64,000 bases of DNA from Spisula solida. Lineage: Eukaryota > Mollusca > Bivalvia > Venerida > Mactridae. The stretch spans positions 10,490,720-10,554,719 of the forward strand of contig OX365950.1 in assembly GCA_947247005.1 (NCBI GenBank). The letters run 5' to 3'. The notes beneath the pieces were generated by a model. The model had not been told where the DNA came from. It did no database searches and saw only the letters and a program-made list of their open reading frames with translations. Made by a program: the position numbers and the translations under genes. The first letter of the stretch is position 1. Each line of letters starts with the position of its first letter. Below, one piece after another: positions 1-12,177 of the stretch.

Positions 1-69
1 CGTATATGCTAGACCGACTGATAAGTAATCAAGACCTGACCGATGCTGATTTTTACATAGAAACATATA
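1..69 (+). repeat. 68-bp direct repeat, copy 1 (partner near 11.27 kb)
   Basis: The first bases of the window recur almost unchanged (about three differences) at 11267-11334 in the same orientation. The match stops at base 69 and may continue left of the window edge. The 11.2 kb between the copies holds the LINE and both hAT-like MITEs. This could be an old duplication boundary or two copies of a dispersed repeat. Confidence 0.8.
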
Positions 70-1980
70 GGAACAAATTAATAAATGCTTATTTAAACCA
101 TTTTTGCCTGATACTGTGACAATAGTGTTGATATCACCGTATTGTTTAATTCTTTATCTATCCAACAGTATAATTCTATTCGTTATTACTGTATATATTC
201 TTGCTTCCTTTTTTTGTTTAATTGACCCACTATTTTCCCTTCATATACTATATACATTCTATAGCAGAAACGTTCCAAGTCGACAAATCTGCACACTTTA
301 AGCGTTTATTGAACGCCTTTGGTTTGACATAACACTTCAATGTTGATACTACCAGGTTAAACATATGATAATAAAGTAATATATGAAAATTCAGTAAAAT
401 AGCACCGTTTCTTCTTGCTTCCTTTTTATTCTGAAAATGACCCATGAAGTAACTGACACTTAAACACTCAACGTTCTTATTAGTATTAGCAGTCAACAAG
501 ATTCACACCAACTACTGGTACTCAGTATATAGTGGTGTAACGGTAATTACGTTGCTACTCTATCACTGATGGAACATATATGAAACTTAGCCAATGAAAA
601 TTATATTTAAATAAATTAAAAGTATTTCACTGTATAATTTTACGAAGTAGGGCCTAGTTGAAATTAATTGCGAAAAGGTTGCATGTTCATTTCATAATTA
701 TATTTTCAAGTAACAGATGTGTTTATTTCACAGCACTTCGTTTACATTTAACTAGGCCGTTAATAAATTGACGAGTAACAGTGTTTTGTCATTTGACATT
801 ATTTATCAAAACATGTATTAATAGTAATAATATGATATGCACCTAAATATTGCTATGATCTTACAGAGATTGTAAAGATAGAAGTCGTTTCTTCTACCAG
901 AAACAGCATGATAAGGCAATGTGTTAATTGATACCCGACTTATACAAATCTATCTGTGACACTTAATTACTTTAGACGTTTTAGACAAAAATACGTTAAT
1001 TACAAAGGACTTTTAAACAAATGTAATTTATTTAGTTTATTGATATCGATAATACCGTTATAAATGGTTAGACAATAAAAGCTTGTATATGTGTATTATA
1101 CTGATTAATTAAGTAACCACCAATGCAGATGTTTTTGCCTTGGTCTAGATATATCAGTCTGTTTTCCATGGTGTTAATTGGTTCCTGACCTAGCACTGAT
1201 AAGTCGTGCCCGGCTAGAACTATTTAATCAGAAAATCAGAAAAATCGACATGCTTCTTTTTATGGAACATTATAAAGATCTGAACTATCAGGGAATTCAG
1301 TAAAGAATGATTTTGGTTCCTCGAGAAAAAATATGACATCTGAAATTCAATACATTAAAACCATATGAAATAACCATCATACAAAACGTTAAATTTAATT
1401 TATAAAGGCTATTTTGTTCCAATATGTTTTCGATAATGACTTCGAATTGCAGTCAAGTTCTATTATATATACACATATGTGTCCACACCAAAAGATGTGC
1501 ATTTGTCTTGATAATGGACCATTTGTGTTCATATAATTAAGATTTGATTTTAAAGATGATATATAGTATCTTAAAATAGACAGGAACGGCTAATGTGTCA
1601 GTTCTATATCGTTGCACATGAGAAAAAAATGATCGTATGGCTATTTGTCAGCATGGGTACCGAGTCAGTGAAGTACATTTTGTAAAATATATGTTTCTGT
1701 TTACTAGTAGATATTGACTTGTATCTTTTACTTTGAAATTAGTATCTTGTTGCATGCGGCGTCCCAAATTTCAGAGAGTAGAAATAAATTAAAACACAGG
1801 CGCCAAATGTCACAGGGTGAACATGCCGTATGTTGAGGCCCGTAATGGTATAATTATGTTTACATGCAGATGAGTGGTGATCAGGTTTATTGAATGATAA
1901 TGTGATGGTACAATGTGGAATAGTGACCCTGTTACACATATGTAGTTTGGCATATATAACTGCTCAAAAGGGGGCAATAC
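70..1980. other. AT-rich stretch, nothing recognised
   Basis: Only short open frames on both strands, none with recognisable motifs or convincing splice-bounded coding character. No RNA gene and no tandem repeat was seen. Confidence 0.5.
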
Positions 1981-1981
1981 T

Positions 1982-2195
1982 CGTGCATGGCCTATAGTCC
2001 AATCAGGATAAAAAATACGGTCGAGTCCACTATAAAGGTGTAAAGCCAATTATAAAGGCTTATACTGTACAAACAACTATAATTTCAATGATAAACTAAC
2101 ATACTTAACTTCGTTCTACCTGTTTAGACAATGTTGTGATTTTTTGCGTACACATAAACTGCAACGTCACTGTCACAATATCCTATCTGGACTAT
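1982..2195 (-). repeat. P-C module pair, inverted copy
   Basis: Read on the minus strand this matches the segment at 51944-52160: a block with the core GTGACAGTGACGT, then a CCTTTATAA-type stretch, then a block near TTTACACC-TATAGTGGAC. A partial copy of the first block sits at 38360-38488. The C block on this strand is followed by GATTGGACTATAG. The role is unknown; the block occupies the same relative position as a TATA-bearing module elsewhere in the window. Confidence 0.7.
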
Positions 2196-2996
2196 ATGTG
2201 GGTACTGTTTTATCAAAAACACTTTGTGAAAATTGTAAACAGACGTTCAAATTCAATTACTTTTTAATTTAACAAATACGAATTTGGGGAAATTATGGCT
2301 GTTAGCAGTTCTTTAAAAGATACATTATTCGTAGGCCAATTGCAAATCCTTTTAGAACATGTTAAAGAATATTTCGTACCTTTTTTACAGGGTTTTCATT
2401 ATTTGTCTTAGGTATTAAAATGATACCGATTTGATTACTATTCGAGACACTTCAGTTCCAGGGCATGCCCTTTTAAAGAATGATAAATAATTTAAATTTG
2501 AACACCAATATGTAGTAGTTGTTAAAGATAGATAATTGTATTTCCTCCACATATGGAGAGCATCATAACACATTTACAATACAATGTAACAGCACACAAA
2601 TTAACATACATGAGTATGTAACAAATACATCAACATCAATAAGGTACGTACAAATCTTCTTAAATGCATTTTCATATCATGTACGTATAAGCAATGTTAT
2701 ATACAAACAACTGACAAAAATGCGCCCATAAATAATTGTACATAGCACACACAGTCTCTCATAAGAATACTATTATGTTTATCATGAGCTACATATACAA
2801 GTAGAACAATTGTTCCTAGCATACAAAAATGATCCTAAAATTTGAACGTAAGTTAATTTTTCCGTAAGTGCTTTGATAAAACAATACACTGACAGGAGAA
2901 TACGGGGAATAAATCGCAACTGGTGGTTTCATTGACAGCGAATTTCAAGTTCCTTTGTTCATGTTTATTCAGTTCTAATGAGAATTTTTATATACA
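2196..2996. other. AT-rich stretch, nothing recognised
   Basis: No gene-like frame. A short piece near 2870 (CCGTAAGTGCTTTGATAAAA) resembles one near 18740, which suggests a small shared dispersed repeat. Confidence 0.4.
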
Positions 2997-3332
2997 CAGG
3001 CGCGTAGCCACATGTACGCAAATTACGCAGCTGCGTACACATGCTTCTAAAAAATTGAAAAAAAAATGATCTAAAAATGCTATAAAAACTGATGCCTACG
3101 CCCTAAGGGAGTAAGCCTTTAGTATTTTCAGCATTTCTAAGAAACACTTTTAAAAAGCTTTATACAAACAAAAAAAACCTGGTTTTATCAGTAAAAAAAT
3201 GTAAAAGATGATGCAAAAAACACCCCAGAACGCACCAAAGACGTTCTATCAAACAAAAGTTTCCGGGGGAGCATGCCCCCGACCCCCTAGCCTTCTTGCG
3301 TACCCATTCAAAAACCTCTAGCTAAGCCCCTG
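2997..3332. mobile_element. Non-autonomous hAT-like DNA transposon (MITE)
   Basis: The 336-bp element starts CAGGCGCGTAGCCA and ends TAGCTAAGCCCCTG, whose reverse complement CAGGGGCTTAGCTA matches at most positions. Such imperfect CAGGGGC-type inverted ends are typical of hAT elements. The inside has A-rich runs and a GGGGGAGCATGCCCCC palindrome near 3267. No transposase frame is present, so it must depend on an autonomous partner. The 8-bp flanks do not match exactly, which suggests age or a slightly misplaced boundary. Confidence 0.6.
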
Positions 3333-4276
3333 ATACATGTACATGTATACCAAAAGCATAACTGAATTTGTTTTGGGCAAGATATACCGTTTTATAATCT
3401 TATAATAATTTGGCACATATGCATGTCGAAATAATACATAGATAAAACAATAACTATCTTTACGCTCGGTTATCATGTATTGTCTCTTTGTTTTACTCAT
3501 TGAATCCTGGCGGCATGAATAGGCTGACTATAGAAAGTAAAACATGTTCATTCACCAGATTATGAGCTCAGACAATACTATCCAATGACGTAATTAGTGT
3601 GCAACAATAGGAATTTTAAAGGTCTCACAGAGAAGGCGGAAGATTTGGAGTTTTGTTATATTTCATTTGGTGGAAACACAACGCAGTTTTAGCAGTAGAA
3701 TATTATCAGGAGAAAAAACAAACTTAGGTGAGAAATATTTTATGTCGTTTATATATAAAGCAATATAAAGGACTAACCAGTTTTGCAGAGACGCAATTAA
3801 ATTATTTTTCAAAGCAACAATATATTAATTATGTTTTAGTATTTAAGTTTAGACCAGCGTTTGTCGTGCTTTTACGGTAAATGGTGAACGAAATTTATAG
3901 CGGCTGTTCAACTTTCCAACAATTAAGATCTTATTTTTTACAGTGAAAATAAATGCGATGATTTTATAATTGTTGCTGACTCGATCACTATCTAACCACC
4001 GGTGTCAATATCAGTTTAACCCCTTTAGTAAAACTATACTCAAGAAAAGGTACAAAAGAATAGGCCTACTATGGCAGCTGATTGACTTTACTGGGTTTTT
4101 TGCCATTAATTATTAATTCTAACACAACAAACAGCACTACCTGTGTACAAATAGGTTTATAATTAACGTTACAGCACAGCTAAACTTGCAAATAACGTAA
4201 GGATTCGAGGAAAGAAAATAGTGCAACGCATATCGTGTCTTGCTGTGCTGTCAAATACAGAATATTTGCTATGTTA

Positions 4277-4460
4277 GAATCGAAATAATAACTATGTAAC
4301 GGAATTTTATCTATAATAAAGTATCATGGGTCACTTGTTCGGATGTTACGCACATGTGATTATGTAACTACGCATCCGAGCTCGTGACTCGTGATCATGT
4401 TTTATTCTACGATAAAACACGAGTACGATTTTAATTATTTATTATTAATAAAAAAGTAGC
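4277..4460. repeat. Dispersed palindromic element, copy 1
   Basis: The segment begins GAATCGAAATAA and ends in AATAAAAAAGTAG, as does the segment at 63288-63465. Inside, TTCGGATG and GCATCCGA face each other, with related TTTTAT/ATAAAAC pieces further out, so the strand can fold back. It lies directly upstream of the LINE, which appears to have inserted next to it. Confidence 0.6.
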
Positions 4461-4499
4461 TCTTCATTAAAGTAATAACAATGCTGTGTAGTATTTATC

Positions 4500-5534
4500 A
4501 TGGGAAAGAAACAGAGGAATAAACGAAAGAAGAGTGACAGTAGCGTGAACAGTAGTGTAAACAATGACAGTATACATAAGATAGGGAGATTTACCAGTAC
4601 ACCGGAACATTAAGTCTGTGTGAGTAATGTATTAAAGGAAACAAACTCTGTATTATTTGATAGTATCATTGACATCGTTGACTGTGACCAAAGTCTGAAT
4701 AACTTGTTTACTAAGAAGTCCGATCGTAGTGCAGACATGAGTACCCCACCCACTGTACCCACTCCATCCACTAAACCCACTCCACCCACCCCTCCCACTC
4801 CAGAAACCAATAATGTAAACAAACATGAAGAACTATTAAGTTATTTGAAGAGAATTGATGCTAGGATGGATAGTATGGAGAAAAGGCTTGACAAACTTGA
4901 TATAGTGGAGAGTAAAGTGGGTAATTTCGAAAGGGAGTTAAATAAGCTATGGACATGTGTTCAAGATTATAATAAGAAATCAGGTGAAAGGTTGAATGTT
5001 GTAGAAGAGAAATTAGAAAGTTCAGATTTCAATCTTGGTATAACAAATGATAAACTGGTTATGTTGGAAAAGGAGAACATGTCATTGAAAGAAGATTTGA
5101 CCTACTTACAGTCTCAGTCAATGAGAAACAATCTAATATTTGCAAACATTCAAGAGGCCCAAAGCGGGGTACATGAAATTGCGGAAAAAACGTTAAAGGA
5201 ATTTTTGGAGAACAAAATGAAGATAGCCAAAGAACTTGTTGATAAGATATCATTTGAAAGGGTGCATCGGATGGGACCGGCCCAAGACGGTTATACACGG
5301 AAGATAGTGGCAAAATTCACGTTGTTTAAAGAGAGAGAGTTAGTGAGAAAGCAGTGGAAAGCTTTAGAGCATACACCATATTTTGTTTATGAACAATTTC
5401 CGAAAGAGGTCGTCAATAAGCGGAGACAACTGGTTCCAAAAATGAAAGCGGCAAAGGATAATGGTCATGACGCGTGGTTGTCATACGACACCCTATATAT
5501 TGACGGTAAAGCGCAAAAGAATGGCGAAAATTAG
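4500..5534 (+). pseudogene. LINE ORF1 (RNA-binding coiled-coil protein), one in-frame stop
   Basis: This is an L1-ORF1-like nucleic-acid-binding chaperone that would coat the element RNA. The likely start is the ATG at 4500, which begins a lysine/arginine-rich N-terminus (MGKKQRNKRKK); the frame meets TAA at 4611 and then stays open to the TAG at 5532. The first ATG after the stop is at 4737. Domains in order are a basic tail, a Pro/Thr-rich linker (about 4740-4805), a long heptad-rich coiled coil (about 4825-5115), then an RRM-like part beginning RNNLIFANI and a C-terminal domain with FERVHRMG and YFVYEQFPKE. The stop at 4611 suggests a degraded copy, although a restart at 4737 could still give most of the protein. 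Confidence 0.8.
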
Positions 5535-8500
5535 TGGTGCGAAGAGGGTGAACTGAATGTCATATCGTGGAATGTGAATGGACTAACCAGTGCTAAGAAG
5601 GAATGTCAAGACTTTGTTGATATAATCACCAAGAATGATATTGTGTTTTTGTTTGAAACTTGGACCGATCGTAATAGTTCAGTTGATATTGATAACTATG
5701 TGTCACATAATTTTTACAGGAAATTTCAGCATCGTTAGGCGAAACGATGCAGTGGTGGTGTGATTGTATATATAAAAGAGTGTATTAAAGATGGTGTTTC
5801 TGTCATACGAAATAATTATGATTCTATAATCTGGTTATAATTAGATAAAGTATTTTTTCATACTATACATGATGTATTTATATGTGGTGTTTATATATGG
5901 CCGGACGGGTCGCCTGCTTATACTATGCATAATGTAGACTTATTTGATGTTGTTCAGAACGATATTTATGAATATGAAAATGAAGGTATTGTCTATTTAT
6001 TGGGTGACTGGAACAGCCGTGTTGGTACAAGAGATGATTTTATTGTATTTGATAGAAATATTGATTTGGTGGACAGTGATGACTATGTTCCCGACGTACC
6101 CCTTGTCAGGGCCTCTTGTGATAAGTCATGTAACGGTTTTGGTGTAAAATTGCTTGATCTTTGCAAATCCACGTGCTTTCGTATTGTAAACGGTAGACTA
6201 AGTCATGATTTTGGATATGGGTCATTTACATACGCTTCAAGGCAAGGGGCGTCCGTAATAGACTATTTATTGGCAAGGGAACGCGATTTTTCTTATATCA
6301 ACAGTTTTATGGTCCATGATTTTAATGAATGGAGTGATCACTGTCCTATTTCTATGTCATTGGATTGTAAATCATTACTTTCTAGTAATCATGATACGAG
6401 CTACGTAAAATACAAATGGAATGATCTATGTAAAAATGATTTTAGGTCAGGCTTGATTGGTAAATTACCGAGTCTTAACCATTTGGTAAACAATATTGAT
6501 GTGTCCGATAGAGTTTCCATTAATACGGTAGTTTCTGGATTTACTGATATTGTACGTGAAATTGCAGATCCGTTGTTTGCTCGAATTGTTAACAAGAAAA
6601 CGTCATCATGTTTTATTGATAATCCGGTAAATGATAAAGTCTGGTTTGACCATGAGTGTGTACATGCCAAGCAACGATACATGGATACTCAGCGTATATT
6701 TAAGAGATGTAAATCTGATTATAGTAGAAACATGTTTTGTACGATGAAGTCTGACTATAAAGTCATGGTGAAGAAAAAACGTAGAGCGTACGAAAAAAAA
6801 CAATTGTTAAATTTAGAAAAACTCAAATTTTCAAAGCCTAAAGAATTTTGGAAACATTTTAAAAAAAAAACGAATCGCGAGGATAATGGAACTAAACTTG
6901 ATGCTTTTTTCAAGCATTTTTCAGATATAAGTAAGGATATTTTTAGAAACGAGAATCCTGAAGCAGAGCAATTCGTAGAAAATCATGATTTTAACGAAAA
7001 TTTTGATGAAGGTAATGATTACAACCTGAATGCGACTATTACTGTCGCTGAAATTTTACGAGCTGTTAAAACATTGAAAAGAGATAAATCATGTGGTAAC
7101 GATTTTCTATTGAATGAATATTTCATGGAATCTATGGATATCCTGTCAGCGCATATGTGTGATATCTTTAACGCAATTTTGAATAGCGGATATTTTCCAA
7201 AATCATGGACTGAGGGTTTGATTGTTCCAATACATAAAAAGGGGGATACAAATAATGTAAAGAATTATAGGGGGATAACTCTTGTAAGTTGCATGTCTAA
7301 ATTATTCACTACGGTGTTAAATAAACGAATTGTTGATTTTTGCGAACGAAACAATGCGATTTCAGATGCACAGTTTGGTTTTAGAAAAGGTCGGTCTACT
7401 GTCGACGCACTTTTTGTATTACTAAATATTGTTCAAAAGTATATAAATGATAATAAGAGATTGTATTGTGTGTTTGTCGATTTAAAAATGGCATACGACT
7501 GCATATATAGAAATGCATTATGGATGAAATTGTACAAAGTTGGAATTGATGGTAAAGTTTTGCGAATAATAAAAGACATGTATGAAAAGGTTAAATCGTG
7601 TGTAAGATCATGTAATACGTATTCCGACTTCTTTGAATATGCAGTGGGGTTGCGACAAGGGGAGGTAATATCACCAGTACTGTTCTCGTTATTTATAGAA
7701 GATTTAGAGTTGTATTTGCAAAATAATATAGATTGTGGTCTTAGTTTTGATGACATTGTCCTTATCCTATTATTGTTTGCAGATGATATGGTGATTCTTG
7801 GAAAGTCACCTGACGAAATAAATGCGAGTTTAGAATCATTAAATAATTATTGTACAGAGTGGAGTTTAGAAGTGAATGTACAGAAAACTAAAGCTATGGT
7901 GTTTAGAAAACGGGGAGGTTTGTTTGAAAATGAATGTTTTATGTATAATGGAAACAAATTAGACGTTGTTAACGATTTTACATACCTAGGTACTGTCTTT
8001 AATTATACTGGCAATTTTTCTTTGAATCAGCAGCAGCTGACGGGTAAAGCCTTAAAAGCATTAAATGTTCTTTTTATTAATTGTAGAAAATTCATGATGA
8101 AACCAAAAATTCTTTGTCAGCTATTTGATTCGTTTGTCGGATCTATACTGAGTTATTCATCAGAAATTTGGGGTTTTGGTAAGTCAAAAGAAATTGAGAG
8201 AATACACCTTAAATTTTTAAAGAAAATTCTTAATGTAAAAATGAACACATCAAATGCAGCAGTATATGGAGAATTAGGGAGGTATCCATTGTATGTATCT
8301 AGATTTGTACGTATAATTAAATATTGGTTTAAAGTAATCAATACAGATAATATTATTATAAAAAATGTATATAATGTGTCACATGTAGATTGTATCAATG
8401 GCAAGAGAAACTGGGTGTCTAATGTTAAACAGTTGTTATGTGATCATGGATTCAATTATGTATTTGATGATCCATTGAGTGTAAATGCAAATAACTTTAT

Positions 8501-8969
8501 AATTTTGTTTAAACAAAGGTGTCTCGATTGTTTTTTGCAAGAATGGTATACTAAAAAATCTGCTTATTCAATGTTACTATTATATGATCATGTTAAAGAA
8601 GAATTTAGCTATGAAAAGTATCTCGATGTAATACCTGCTGAATTGAGATATTGTCTTGCGCGTTTTAGAGTTTCATCACATTCCTTAAGAGTACAAACAG
8701 GTCGATATGGAGCAAATAGGATACCAAGGAACGAACGTTTTTGTATTTATTGTGATACTAATGATATAGACGATGAACTACACTTTCTTTGTAAATGTCC
8801 ATGTTTTAATGATCTTCGTCGAATTTATATAAATAAGTATTTTTACCAAAGGCCAAGTATGTTTAAACTAATTGAATTATTAAAGTGTAATGATAAGAGA
8901 ACTGTTCTCAAGTTGAGTAAATTCATTAAACTTTCCTTCAACCGTAGAAATAACTTAATTAATAGGTAA
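5535..8969 (+). pseudogene. LINE ORF2: endonuclease and reverse transcriptase, two in-frame stops
   Basis: ORF2 continues in the same frame as ORF1 directly after its TAG. The endonuclease opens with LNVISWNVNG, then meets TAG at 5736 and TAA at 5838. From the ATG at 5925 there are 1014 uninterrupted codons. Counting from that Met, LLGDWNSRVG (about 25-34) and WSDHCPI (about 135) complete the APE-type endonuclease. The RT shows NYRGITL, QFGFRKGRST, FVDLKMAYD, GLRQGEVISP and the catalytic FADD (618-621). Near the C-terminus (about 940) is a C-x2-C ... H-x4-C knuckle (CIYC, HFLCKC). RT and C-terminus look intact; only the endonuclease is broken. It would perform target-primed reverse transcription. 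Confidence 0.9.
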
Positions 8970-9154
8970 CAAAATATTGTAGTCAAAATTGAACTTCTAT
9001 GATATATTAAAGTATGCTCATCCTCAAAAAAAAAAAAAAAAAGAATTGAAATGTGTATTTATGTAATTGTGTAGTGTTTAATCATGTATGTTTTGTGTAT
9101 ATATGTGTTTGTAAATATGTTTTAACGATGTACATGTTGTACAAGTTAATAAAG

Positions 9155-9175
9155 TATATGTTCTGTTCTGTTCTG
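9155..9175 (+). repeat. TGTTC short tandem repeat at the LINE 3' end
   Basis: Three to four copies of a TGTTC pentamer close the LINE 3' UTR immediately before TTCATTAA. Such 3' terminal microsatellites are common in LINEs that do not end in poly(A). Confidence 0.6.
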
Positions 9176-9228
9176 TTCATTAAGCAACTGGCACCTCTCC
9201 TCAAGTGGAGGACATTAACACGGTATCC

Positions 9229-9590
9229 AGTCAAAACGCCCCCATGTGAAAACGCCCCCACGTCAAAACGAACCAAAATGGTTTAAACGCCCCCATCATG
9301 TAGTCAAAATGCCCCCATAAGGTTAAAACGCCCCCAAAGTAAAAATGACATAACAAATTAATATGAAATATAATAATATATTCTTCAAAAAATATTATTA
9401 CTTATGTGTTTTAGTTTGTTTCCTTACCCTTTTATTATTTATTATGTTTTTTTTTCGATTGAAAGTGATCAGACATTCTGGGGGCGTTCTGACCTTAACA
9501 TTATAACATAAGTATTTTCCTCAAATAACATGAAATATAATCATATATTCTTCAAATTTTACTTACGTTACCCTTTTATTATTATTTTAT
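9229..9590. repeat. AACGCCCCCA degenerate repeats with a 168-bp direct duplication
   Basis: Five pieces near AAAACGCCCCCA lie between 9229 and 9346, and an inverted GGGGGCGTT piece is at 9479. Overlapping this, a segment near 9359-9445 (TGAAATATAAT, TATATTCTTCAAA, ACCCTTTTATTATT) is repeated at 9527-9590. This C-rich motif stands out sharply in AT-rich surroundings. No coding content was seen. Confidence 0.6.
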
Positions 9591-10469
9591 AGATTGGAAG
9601 TGAACAGACATTCATGATTCAAAGACCAGCTGACATATTAAAATCGTTATTATTGTCGATTGGATTCATGTGGATATTGTATGAATATATTGAATTTCGT
9701 TAATATTGCTCATGACTATATTACTGTTGTTGTTGATATATTAAAGGAAAAAAATATAAATACAAATAATAAAGATAAATATTAATAAATTGTGTTTGCT
9801 ACTTTTATATTTGTGTTCCCCTGTCAATGCAGTTCATTTGCGTCGTAGTGAAATACACATACCTGGTTGGAAACAATCAAAAGTAAAGTACAAACACAGG
9901 TATGGAATGAACATGTCTGACAATGTCTGACGATTTGTTGACAAGTGTAATAAAATAATGTTGTCAAAGTATAAACTATGACGTAAAGTTGGACACAGCA
10001 AAGTCCATACACCTAATAAATTGTGTTTGCTACTTTTCTTTTATTCTTGTGTGTTATATTTTCTTTAACAGTTCTTTTCAATGCATGTTTGTCAATTACA
10101 TTAATTGACTTTAATTGGGCAATTTGATGCGTTACCAACAAACACATAATACAATACCAATCAGATACCCATATTAAAACTTATAAAATAAGTGTGAAAA
10201 ATGAACAGTTGGACACGAATTTTAATTGCAATTATGGGCACCCGTGGTAGAGATAATTACTGGGTTCATGTAACATAATAGGAATCGTAATTATAGTTCT
10301 TTACTCGTTGGCGATGGACATTCAATTTTAATGTTCGAGACAGATAAATCATGTTGCTGAAACTAAATTAGACGACCAGCATTTTAAGACGCTTAGAAAG
10401 TCTGATGATCAATTTACTAATTACCGTTATCATTTTTAAATTATAATGCGTGTAGTAAGTAATATATAA
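9591..10469. other. AT-rich stretch, nothing recognised
   Basis: No recognisable coding frame. The words TAATAAATTGTGTTTGCTAC recur at 9784 and 10016, indicating a small local duplication. Confidence 0.4.
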
Positions 10470-10943
10470 TAGGGGTGACTATTGCGTCCAGTTTTGACTA
10501 TTGCAATACTATTGCTATTGCTGAAAGTACTATTGCGATACTATTGTATTGCGGGAAACTATTGCGATACTATTGCAATAGTTATTGCCAAGATTTGAAA
10601 ACCAGAGATTAACTTGTAAATGCAATTTTGCACTGTGTAAGATTTCATTTTTTTACAGCATACAAATCTCTTATTTTTGGAAATGATTTAAAATGAATTT
10701 GACAGAAATAGGTTATTAAAATTAATGCGATATTGGTTCATTGTGGTTGTTTTGATGCGAAAACGGATGTTTTTTTTAAATTAATAATAACCTTTATTCA
10801 TAAAAAAGAAACTATCGTAACTATCGATAGTTGAGCTAACTATCGGCGATAGTTATTGGATCGAGACTTTTACTATCGATGCATACTATCGGGACACTCT
10901 GAATCGCAATGCATCGATATTTCGATGCATCGGCCCACCCCTA
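10470..10943. mobile_element. Non-autonomous hAT-like MITE rich in ACTATTGCGATA and CGATAGT words
   Basis: The ends TAGGGGTG and CACCCCTA are exact 8-bp inverted repeats. The flanks ATATATAA and ATACATAA differ at one position of eight, fitting an 8-bp hAT-type target duplication. The left half contains several ACTATTGCRATA words and the right half several ACTATCGATAGT-like words and GATGCATCG. There is no transposase frame. It may alternatively belong to another superfamily with 8-bp duplications. Confidence 0.65.
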
Positions 10944-11049
10944 ATACATAACATAATCTTTATTTGGTATAAAATACATACATATTTATAACCAATAAAC
11001 CAATTCAACATCATGTAGTGCATATTGTGATAATTGTATAAATAGTCAA

Positions 11050-11130
11050 TATTAACACCACCAATGTCCATAACCGGTCAAACCTGGGACTAGAACTAGG
11101 ATCCTGTGTGATAAAGGAGACGGTGTTTAA
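11050..11130 (-). other. Weak tRNA-like B-box segment
   Basis: On the minus strand AGGATCCTAGTTCTAGTCCCAGG resembles the T-arm of a tRNA (B box GGTTCGANTCC). The rest of a cloverleaf is not convincing. It could be a decayed SINE head. Confidence 0.25.
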
Positions 11131-11266
11131 GTCGTGTTAGCTAATCGTTTTTAAACTGTTAAATGTGTGCGATTTTATTTCAGCCAAGTAGAATATTTCA
11201 ATATATACTTTTATACCATGTTAAACTATTTTCATCATTCGGCTGTTATCAGTACCACCATCTGAT

Positions 11267-11334
11267 CGTATATGCTAGACCGACAGATAAGAAATCAAGA
11301 CCTGACCGATGCTGATTTTTACATAGAAACATAT
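11267..11334 (+). repeat. 68-bp direct repeat, copy 2
   Basis: Near-identical to the first 68 bases of the window and in the same orientation. Sequence downstream of the shared block differs completely between the copies, so the right-hand boundary is sharp. Confidence 0.8.
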
Positions 11335-12177
11335 ACACAACATATCCTTGAAGAAACGTTTTACAAACTCTAACCTTTACGTTGTTTGTAAACAATAATC
11401 ATTTAAATGTGCACGAATTATTAATGTGTGTAAATGTGGGGAAACAGGGGTCGGACCAATATTAGCAAGGATTAACCACCAAAATAGTGTAAATTGATTA
11501 ACAAAGTCACTGGTGATGTTTGCGTTTTGATATAGTCAGGTTGCCTCAACATTCAACACATAATAAACTCTGTCCATGTACAACGTAATCAGACACATGC
11601 ACTTAATTAATTACAACTGTGCGATACGTGTATGGTATGCTTATCTCTGTCCATAATCTGTAGTCTTATAATAAAACAGATATATAGGAGTCCTGAATAT
11701 GAACGCAGATTAGGGTCAGCAGGGGACAAAACTTCAACGTATGTATCGGCTTAATCAAAGAAAATGCAGAGTTATGAGCCTTGACGAATGATGAAAATAG
11801 TTTGGTATGGCACCGAACGAAGTGATAAGCATAGTTCGGACACATTATTTTCGGTAGTTATACAATGTAGTTAAAATGATGTACAGCCAGGTTGGGTGTC
11901 AAGACACAACTGAGACGGAGATGCCACTACGGGTAACGGCAGATTACTAAGAAAATGTCCGTACAATACCGGGATTTCAATCCTGTACATAATGACTAGG
12001 CATAATTCAGCGACAATAACCAATGCATCATACACACCTTCTGAGTGGAGCACAGCATCTCGAAGAATTCGCAATTTTTAAAATGAATGTGATGCACGAG
12101 ATGCTCAATATATATCGCGAACTTGCTAATAATTAGTAATGAATCTTATGATCCTTTTTATTTGTTTCAAACTTTAT
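11335..12177. other. Intergenic sequence, nothing recognised
   Basis: Moderately AT-rich, with no recognisable frame, RNA gene or repeat before the minisatellite begins. Confidence 0.4.

Larger units (their letters stand above)
4471..9175 (+). mobile_element. Nearly full-length non-LTR retrotransposon (LINE)
   Basis: The element carries ORF1, an APE-type endonuclease, reverse transcriptase and a C-terminal zinc knuckle, then a 3' UTR with an A-run near 9025-9042 and a terminal TGTTC short repeat at 9155-9175. The octamer TTCATTAA occurs just before the start (4463-4470) and just after the end (9176-9183), a plausible target-site duplication. On this reading the 5' UTR is only about 29 bases. 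It is probably inactive because of in-frame stops at 4611, 5736 and 5838. The clade was not resolved; the ORF1 type and the C-terminal C-x2-C...H...C domain are widespread in mollusc LINEs. Confidence 0.85.
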
